Below are positions 14,640 through 18,710 of a stretch of DNA of 18,710 bases, in pieces. The DNA is from CAZKTF01 sp964555565. GTDB lineage: Bacteria > Planctomycetota > JAJSAM01 > JAKLKS01. Under the pieces are notes generated by a model. It ran no database searches, had not been told where the DNA came from, and saw only the letters and a program-made list of their open reading frames with translations. The stretch covers positions 1 to 18,710 of the forward strand of contig CAZKTF010000049.1 of the NCBI GenBank assembly GCA_964555565.1. Reading direction: 5' to 3'. Both the position numbers and the translations under genes were made by a program. The stretch's first letter is position 1, and every line of letters starts with the position of its first letter.

Positions 14640-15458
14640 CTACAGGCAGTACTCCATGATCGCCGCGATCTCGTTCCGCATCTCCCAGCGCGGGACGATC
14701 CGGTCCACGAAACCCTTCGCCACGAGGAACTCGCTGCGCTGGAAGCCGGGCGGGAGCTCGGCGCGGATGGTGTTCTGGATGACGCGGGGCCCGGCGAAGC
14801 CGATGAGGGCGTTGGGCTCGGCCAGGATGAGGTCCCCGAGCGCGGCGAAGGAGGCCGTGACCCCCCCCGTCGTGGGGTCGGTCAGGACCGAGACGTAGGG
14901 GGCCTTCCCGGTACGGTGCCGGGCCACGGCGGCGGCGGTCCTGGCCATCTGCATGAGGGACAGGGCCCCCTCGTGCATCCGGGCCCCGCCGGAGGCGGAG
15001 AAGACCACGGCGGGGAGGTCCAGGTCGCGCGCCGTCTCCAGCGCGAGCGCCACCTTCTCCCCCACCACGGTCCCCATGGAGCCGCCCATGAAGCCAAAGT
15101 CCAGGACCGCGAGGATCGTCCGGATCCCGTGGATGCGCCCCAGGCCCGCGCGGCAGGCCTCCGTGAGGCCGGTCTTCTTCTGCTCCGCGCGGAGGCGCGC
15201 GCTGTAGGGCTTCCCGTCCACCTCGAAGCCGAGCACGTCGCGCGGCTGGATCTCGGCGCCGATCTCCTCGAAGGAGCCGGGGTCGAGGGTGATCTCGATC
15301 CGGCGGGCGCTGCCGATCCGGAAGTGCTCGCCGCACTCCGGGCAGCAGTCGAGCCTCTCCTCGACCTTCTTCCGGTAGAGCAGCTTCGAGCAGGCCGGGC
15401 ACTTCTGCCAGAGGCCGCTCGGCACCTCCCCGCGGCCGTGCGCCTTCGAGAGTCCCAT
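14640..15458 (-). CDS. accD: Acetyl-CoA carboxylase carboxyltransferase subunit beta
   Basis: A 272-residue AccD, which with AccA transfers the carboxyl group from biotin to acetyl-CoA to make malonyl-CoA, the first step of fatty acid synthesis. The N-terminal zinc ribbon is CPAC and CCPEC (C20, C23, C39, C42; CX2CX15CX2C). The crotonase-fold body has SASGGARMHEG, DPTTGGVTASFA and GFAGPRVIQNT, all diagnostic. It is slightly shorter than E. coli AccD (304), mainly at the C-terminus, with no broken motif. The ATG at 15458 lies two bases after the rpe stop, with GGAGG nine bases upstream inside the rpe end. It is the last gene of the gap-pgk-rpe-accD operon. accA is not in the window. Confidence 0.98.
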   Translation of the reverse strand: MGLSKAHGRGEVPSGLWQKCPACSKLLYRKKVEERLDCCPECGEHFRIGSARRIEITLDPGSFEEIGAEIQPRDVLGFEVDGKPYSARLRAEQKKTGLTEACRAGLGRIHGIRTILAVLDFGFMGGSMGTVVGEKVALALETARDLDLPAVVFSASGGARMHEGALSLMQMARTAAAVARHRTGKAPYVSVLTDPTTGGVTASFAALGDLILAEPNALIGFAGPRVIQNTIRAELPPGFQRSEFLVAKGFVDRIVPRWEMRNEIAAIMEYCL

Positions 15459-15460
15459 GG

Positions 15461-16141
15461 CTACTTCCCTCCGCCCCAGGCCGCCGCCGCCCGCTCCCGG
15501 AGCGCGGCCACCGCCGCGCGGAGGTCCGGCGCGCCGTAGACCGCGGTCCCCGCGACGAGGACGTTCGCCCCCGCCGCGGCGCAGGATGCCACGGTCTCCA
15601 GGTTGATCCCGCCGTCCATCTCCACGTCCCGCGCGAATCCGTAGCGCCCCCGGAGCGCGCGGGTCTTCTCCAGGACCTCCGGCATGAACTTCTGCCCGCC
15701 GAAACCGGGGAAGACGCTCATGACGAGGACCATGTCCACCAGGTCGAGGACCGGCTCCAGGCGCTCCACGGGCGTGTCGGGGTTCAGCGCCACGCCCACC
15801 CGCTTCCCCAGGCCCCGGATCGCCCGGGCGGTCTCCCGCGGCGGGTCCTTCGCCTCGATGTGGAACGTGATCCCGTCCGCACCGGCCTCCGCGAACTCGG
15901 CCGCGTAGCGGAGCGGGCGCTCGATCATCAGGTGGCAGTCGAGGGGGGCGCGCGCGGACTTCCGGATGGCCCGGACCACGGCAGGCCCGATGGTCAGGTT
16001 CGGGACGAAGTGCCCGTCCATCACGTCCACGTGGTGGAGGTCGGCGCCGGCGTCCTCGGCGGCGCGGAGCGACTCGGCCAGCCGGGAGAAGTCCGCCGAG
16101 AGGAGGCTCGGGGCGATGGAGACCCGGGCGGGCCCGCTCAC
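15461..16141 (-). CDS. rpe: Ribulose-phosphate 3-epimerase
   Basis: A 226-residue Rpe, which interconverts ribulose 5-phosphate and xylulose 5-phosphate in the pentose phosphate and Calvin pathways. Family features in order: IAPSLLSADF at the start, metal ligands H37 and D39 in HVDVMDG, H70 in CHLMIERP, the phosphate loop PGFGGQKF (145-152) and catalytic Asp176 in MDGGIN. The length equals the family norm. The start is GTG at 16141, whose GTGA overlaps the pgk stop, so the two are translationally coupled. The open frame continues upstream to 17482 only as a shadow of pgk. It ends two bases before accD. Confidence 0.97.
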   Translation of the reverse strand: MSGPARVSIAPSLLSADFSRLAESLRAAEDAGADLHHVDVMDGHFVPNLTIGPAVVRAIRKSARAPLDCHLMIERPLRYAAEFAEAGADGITFHIEAKDPPRETARAIRGLGKRVGVALNPDTPVERLEPVLDLVDMVLVMSVFPGFGGQKFMPEVLEKTRALRGRYGFARDVEMDGGINLETVASCAAAGANVLVAGTAVYGAPDLRAAVAALRERAAAAWGGGK

Positions 16142-17337
16142 CGGACCGGGTCCCCCCTCCGCGCCAGCGCCGCCACGCCGGGGAGGACGCGGCCCTCGAG
16201 GAGCTCCAGGGCCGCGCCCCCCCCGGTGGAGACGTGGGTGAAGCGCCCGGCCAGCCCGGCGGCCTCCACGGCCGCCGCCGTGTCGCCGCCTCCGCACACG
16301 GTCACCGCCTTCGTGCCGACGATGGCGTAGGCGAGCGCCGTGGACCCCGCGTCGAAGGGCTTGACCTCGAAGGCCCCCACGGGACCGTTCCAGAGGATCG
16401 TCCCGGCCCGCCGGAGGACCCCGGCGAACTCCTCCACGGTCTCGGGGCCCACGTCGAGGCCCATGAGCCCGTCGGCCACGCGGCCCTTCTCGATGGTGGT
16501 CGTGACCCCGCGCTCCAGGCGCGTCGCGCAGACGTGGTCCGAGGGCAGGTGGACCGGCACGTCCTGCTCGTCCGCCTCCCGGAGGATCTCCCGGGCCGCC
16601 TGCACGGCCGTCCCCTCCACCCGCGAGGCCCCGACCGGGACCCCCTGGGCGCGCAGGAAGGTGTAGGCCATCGCCCCCCCCACGAGCAGGGCGTCCAGGC
16701 GCGGGAGGAGGTTCTTCAGGACGGGGACCTTGTCGCTCACCTTCGCCCCCCCGGCCAGGAGGACGAAGGGCTCGCGCGGGTTCTCCAGCAGCCCCCCCAG
16801 GACCTCCACCTCCCGCGCCAGGAGGTACCCCGCCGCCGACGGGAGGAGCGCGGCCACCCCGACCACGGAGGCGTGGGCCCGGTGGGCCGCCCCGAAGGCG
16901 TCGTCCACGAAGAGGTCGGCAAGCGCGGCGAGGCCCTTTGCGAAGGCGGGGTCGTTCCCCTCCTCCCCGGCGTGGAACCGGAGGTTCTCGAGGAGGAGGC
17001 AGTCGCCGGGGCGGGCCGCCCGCGCGGCGGCCTCGGCGGCGGGCCCCACGCAGTCCTCCACGAAGACCACCTTCCGCCCGAGGAGCCCCGACAGCCGGGC
17101 GGCCACCGGGCGGAGGGACTGCCCGGGATCGCGCCCCTTCGGGCGCCCGAGGTGGGAGCAGAGGATCGCGGTCCCCCCCCCGTCCAGGACCTTCCGCACC
17201 GTCGGGAGGCTCGCGCGCACCCGCCGGTCGTCGGCCACGGACCCGTCGGCCCCCAGCGGGACGTTGTAGTCCACGCGGACGAGGACCCGTTTCCCCCCGA
17301 GCGGGAGGTCGTCCAGGGTCCGCCGGTCGAAGGGCAT
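16138..17337 (-). CDS. pgk: Phosphoglycerate kinase
   Basis: A 399-residue Pgk, which transfers phosphate from 1,3-bisphosphoglycerate to ADP in glycolysis, or the reverse in gluconeogenesis. The substrate-binding N-domain shows RVDYNVP (R21, D23, N25) and SHLGRPKG (H62, R65). The middle has AGGAKVSDKV. The nucleotide domain ends in NGPVGAFE, CGGGDTAAAVE and the hinge STGGGAALELLEG. Length and all motifs are standard, with Tyr replacing the common Phe in RVDFN. The ATG at 17337 lies 12 bases after the gap stop with only a weak GGGGA, so translation probably depends on coupling. It is the second gene of the operon. Confidence 0.98.
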   Translation of the reverse strand: MPFDRRTLDDLPLGGKRVLVRVDYNVPLGADGSVADDRRVRASLPTVRKVLDGGGTAILCSHLGRPKGRDPGQSLRPVAARLSGLLGRKVVFVEDCVGPAAEAAARAARPGDCLLLENLRFHAGEEGNDPAFAKGLAALADLFVDDAFGAAHRAHASVVGVAALLPSAAGYLLAREVEVLGGLLENPREPFVLLAGGAKVSDKVPVLKNLLPRLDALLVGGAMAYTFLRAQGVPVGASRVEGTAVQAAREILREADEQDVPVHLPSDHVCATRLERGVTTTIEKGRVADGLMGLDVGPETVEEFAGVLRRAGTILWNGPVGAFEVKPFDAGSTALAYAIVGTKAVTVCGGGDTAAAVEAAGLAGRFTHVSTGGGAALELLEGRVLPGVAALARRGDPVR

Positions 17338-17349
17338 CAGCCGGGTCCC

Positions 17350-18354
17350 CTACCCGAGCTTCGCCAGCCGCTCGAGGAGGTCCGCCACCCGGCAGGAGTA
17401 GCCCCACTCGTTGTCGTACCAGCCCACCACCTTCGCCATCCGGCCGGCCATGACCATGGTGGCCCCCGCGTCGAACAGGCACGAGACCGGGTTGCCGATG
17501 ACGTCGGAGGAGACCACCGGGTCCTCGGTGTACTCGAGGATCCCCTTCATGGGGCCCTCGGCCGCCGCGCGGAACGCGGCGTTCACCTCGGCGATCGTCG
17601 TCTCACGCCGCAGCGTCGCGGTGAGGTCGGTCAACGACCCGTCGGGGACGGGGACCCGGAGCGCCAGGCCGTCGAGCCTCCCCTTGAGTTCCGGGATCAC
17701 CTTCCCCACGGCCCGCGCGGCCCCCGTGGTCGTGGGGATGATGTTGAGCGCCGCGGCGCGGGCCCGGCGCGGGTCCTTGTGGACCAGGTCGAGGATCCGC
17801 TGGTCGTTGGTGTAGGCGTGGACCGTCGTCATGAGCCCGTGTTCGATCCCGAAGGCGTCGTGGAGGACCCGGGCCATGGGGGCGAGGCAGTTCGTGGTGC
17901 AGGAGGCGTTGGAGACCAGCCGGTGCTCGGGGCGCAGCACCCCGTCGTTCACCCCCAGCACCACCGTGGCGTCGATCTCGTCCTTGGAGGGGACCGTGAG
18001 CACCACGCGGCGGGCCCCCGCGGCGATGTGCTTCTCCAGATCGACTCGGGACGTGAAGACCCCGGTGGACTCGACGACAGAGGAGACCTCCAGGTCCTTC
18101 CAGGGGAGCGCGGCCGGGTCCTTCACGGAGAGGACCTTGAGGGGTTTCCCGTCCACGAGGAGCGCCCCGTCCCCGGCCTCGACCTTCCCCGGGAACCGGC
18201 CGTGGACGGAGTCGTAGCGCAGCAGCAGGGCCAGGGTCTTCACGTCCGAGACGTCGTTCACCGCGGCGACCTCGACCCCGGGTCGCCCGTGCAGCGCGCG
18301 GTAGACGAGGCGGCCGATGCGGCCGAACCCGTTGATGGCGACACGGAAGGCCAA
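17350..18354 (-). CDS. gap: Glyceraldehyde-3-phosphate dehydrogenase, type I
   Basis: A 334-residue phosphorylating GAPDH that oxidises glyceraldehyde 3-phosphate to 1,3-bisphosphoglycerate. The Rossmann start is INGFGRIGR, and Asp34 suits NAD over NADP. The active site is SNASCTTNC with Cys152, and His179 lies in TVHAYT. The C-terminal WYDNEWGYS is also present. The length is normal. The start is TTG at 18354, unusual for so highly expressed an enzyme, but AGGAGG lies five bases upstream and the family N-terminus begins exactly here. It is the first gene of the gap-pgk-rpe-accD operon, with a promoter about 50 bases upstream flanked by an inverted repeat. Confidence 0.98.
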   Translation of the reverse strand: MAFRVAINGFGRIGRLVYRALHGRPGVEVAAVNDVSDVKTLALLLRYDSVHGRFPGKVEAGDGALLVDGKPLKVLSVKDPAALPWKDLEVSSVVESTGVFTSRVDLEKHIAAGARRVVLTVPSKDEIDATVVLGVNDGVLRPEHRLVSNASCTTNCLAPMARVLHDAFGIEHGLMTTVHAYTNDQRILDLVHKDPRRARAAALNIIPTTTGAARAVGKVIPELKGRLDGLALRVPVPDGSLTDLTATLRRETTIAEVNAAFRAAAEGPMKGILEYTEDPVVSSDVIGNPVSCLFDAGATMVMAGRMAKVVGWYDNEWGYSCRVADLLERLAKLG

Positions 18355-18380
18355 GGGGACCTCCTACCCGGGAACCCGTT

Positions 18381-18420
18381 GCCCGAGGGGAAGCCCGCAT
18401 TCTGGCCGCCCCCCTCGGGC
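18381..18420. promoter_or_regulatory. Operator-like perfect inverted repeat over the gap promoter
   Basis: GCCCGAGGGG (18381-18390) and CCCCTCGGGC (18411-18420) are a perfect 10-bp inverted repeat with a 20-base gap. Half-site centres are 30 bp apart, near three helical turns. The centre coincides with the -10 of gap. One arm falls in the -35/-10 spacer and the other just after the expected transcription start. A dimeric regulator bound here would block RNA polymerase. No regulator gene is present nearby. Confidence 0.5.
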
Positions 18421-18427
18421 GGGACAA
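18399..18427 (-). promoter_or_regulatory. Promoter of the gap-pgk-rpe-accD operon
   Basis: On the minus strand, TTGTCC (18427-18422), a 17-base spacer and CAGAAT (18404-18399), each matching four of six consensus bases. Transcription would start near 18392, leaving a leader of about 38 bases that contains AGGAGG before the TTG start. Confidence 0.55.
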
Positions 18428-18470
18428 GACTTTCGCCCCGGGGGGAACGCCCCCGCGGGCGGCGGCCGCG

Positions 18471-18476
18471 TACACT
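18471..18476 (+). promoter_or_regulatory. Leaderless-type -10 of tilS
   Basis: TACACT, eight bases before the ATG at 18485, with no Shine-Dalgarno sequence. Identical to the hexamer at 3080-3085. It faces away from the gap promoter in a 130-base divergent region. Confidence 0.5.
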
Positions 18477-18484
18477 CACCCGCG

Positions 18485-18710
18485 ATGCCGCGCCGCGCCC
18501 GCGCACCCCACCCGCGCACGCCCCCCCCCCGCCCCCACCCCTTCGTGGCGGCCGTGGCGGCCTTCGTCCGGCGGGAGCGGCTCCTCGGGGACGGCGACCG
18601 GGTGGTCGTCGCGCTCTCCGGGGGGGCCGACTCGACGGCCCTCCTCCTGGCGCTTTGCGAGGCGGCCGAGGGCGCGGGCGCCCGCGTCGCGCTGGTGGCG
18701 GCCCACCTGG
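18485..18710 (+). CDS. tilS: tRNA(Ile)-lysidine synthase, N-terminal fragment
   Basis: The first 75 codons of a PP-loop ATPase, running off the right edge. The segment DRVVVALSGGADSTALLLAL contains the pyrophosphate loop SGGADS (residues 45-50), and the following GARVALVAAHL leads into the AHLDH region typical of TilS. TilS makes lysidine at C34 of the tRNA that reads AUA. The related two-thiouridine enzymes TtcA and TtuA share the loop and cannot be fully excluded. The ATG at 18485 follows a -10 hexamer at leaderless distance. It adds a Pro/Arg-rich lead of 20 residues, partly encoded by a run of ten C. A GTG at 18545 would give the more usual short N-terminus. Confidence 0.82.
   Translation, partial: MPRRARAPHPRTPPPRPHPFVAAVAAFVRRERLLGDGDRVVVALSGGADSTALLLALCEAAEGAGARVALVAAHL

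Noticed and set aside
16130..16132. Rpe with Phe in MSVFPGFGGQ where E. coli has Asn
   Set aside because: This position varies in the family (for example Glu in animal enzymes), so it is not a sign of lost activity.
16142..17482. Upstream extension of rpe in the same open frame
   Set aside because: It is a shadow of pgk. The GTG at 16141 overlaps the pgk stop and gives the normal Rpe length.
1..18710. tRNA, rRNA, CRISPR, insertion sequence or phage genes
   Set aside because: None recognised on either strand. There are no regularly spaced repeats, transposase-like proteins or cloverleaf sequences.

Overview
This window is very GC-rich (about 70% or more by eye) with dense, mostly short-spaced genes on both strands. 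Three genes have lipobox or cleavable export signals typical of an envelope with a periplasm, and there is a MacB-like ABC transporter. A DUF1570-like metallopeptidase fused to a PQQ-type propeller, a secreted DUF255 protein and a PD40 propeller are families common in Planctomycetota and in other high-GC environmental lineages. I infer an uncultured high-GC Gram-negative-type bacterium, possibly planctomycete-like. The phylum is a low-confidence guess.

Layout. 1-199 (-): start of a DEAD-box RNA helicase, cut by the window edge. 281-2811 (-): a three-gene operon of ABC ATPase, MacB/FtsX-type permease and His-rich lipoprotein. 3129-4205 (+): membrane-anchored helical protein of unknown function, ending against a YegP-like DUF1508 gene (4314-4613, -), with two strong hairpins between them. 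4965-6779 (+): a cupin and an exported seven-bladed PD40 propeller. 6782-8208: a small unknown gene (-), lipoprotein MsrB (+) and a membrane-anchored unknown (-). 8288-14632 (+): a 964-residue propeller/metallopeptidase fusion, an exported DUF255 (YyaL/SSP411-type) protein and a phospholipid/isoprenylcysteine-methyltransferase-like membrane protein. 14640-18354 (-): the central carbon operon gap-pgk-rpe-accD. 18485-end (+): start of tilS.

How the genes work together. gap and pgk catalyse consecutive glycolytic steps, rpe links to the pentose phosphate or Calvin pathway, and accD begins fatty acid synthesis. Overlaps or gaps of 2-12 bases join them, which suggests one transcript linking triose metabolism to malonyl-CoA. 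Several of the + strand proteins (MsrB, DUF255, propellers, peptidase) appear to be exported and may serve envelope quality control, but this is inference.

The most striking signal is regulatory. Seven genes have a TANNNT -10-like hexamer only 6-11 bases before an ATG or GTG start and no Shine-Dalgarno sequence, which suggests leaderless mRNAs. Genes with a more distant -10, or inside operons, mostly carry Shine-Dalgarno sequences. The gap promoter is bracketed by a perfect 10-bp inverted repeat that looks like an operator. I saw no rRNA, tRNA, CRISPR array or insertion sequence.
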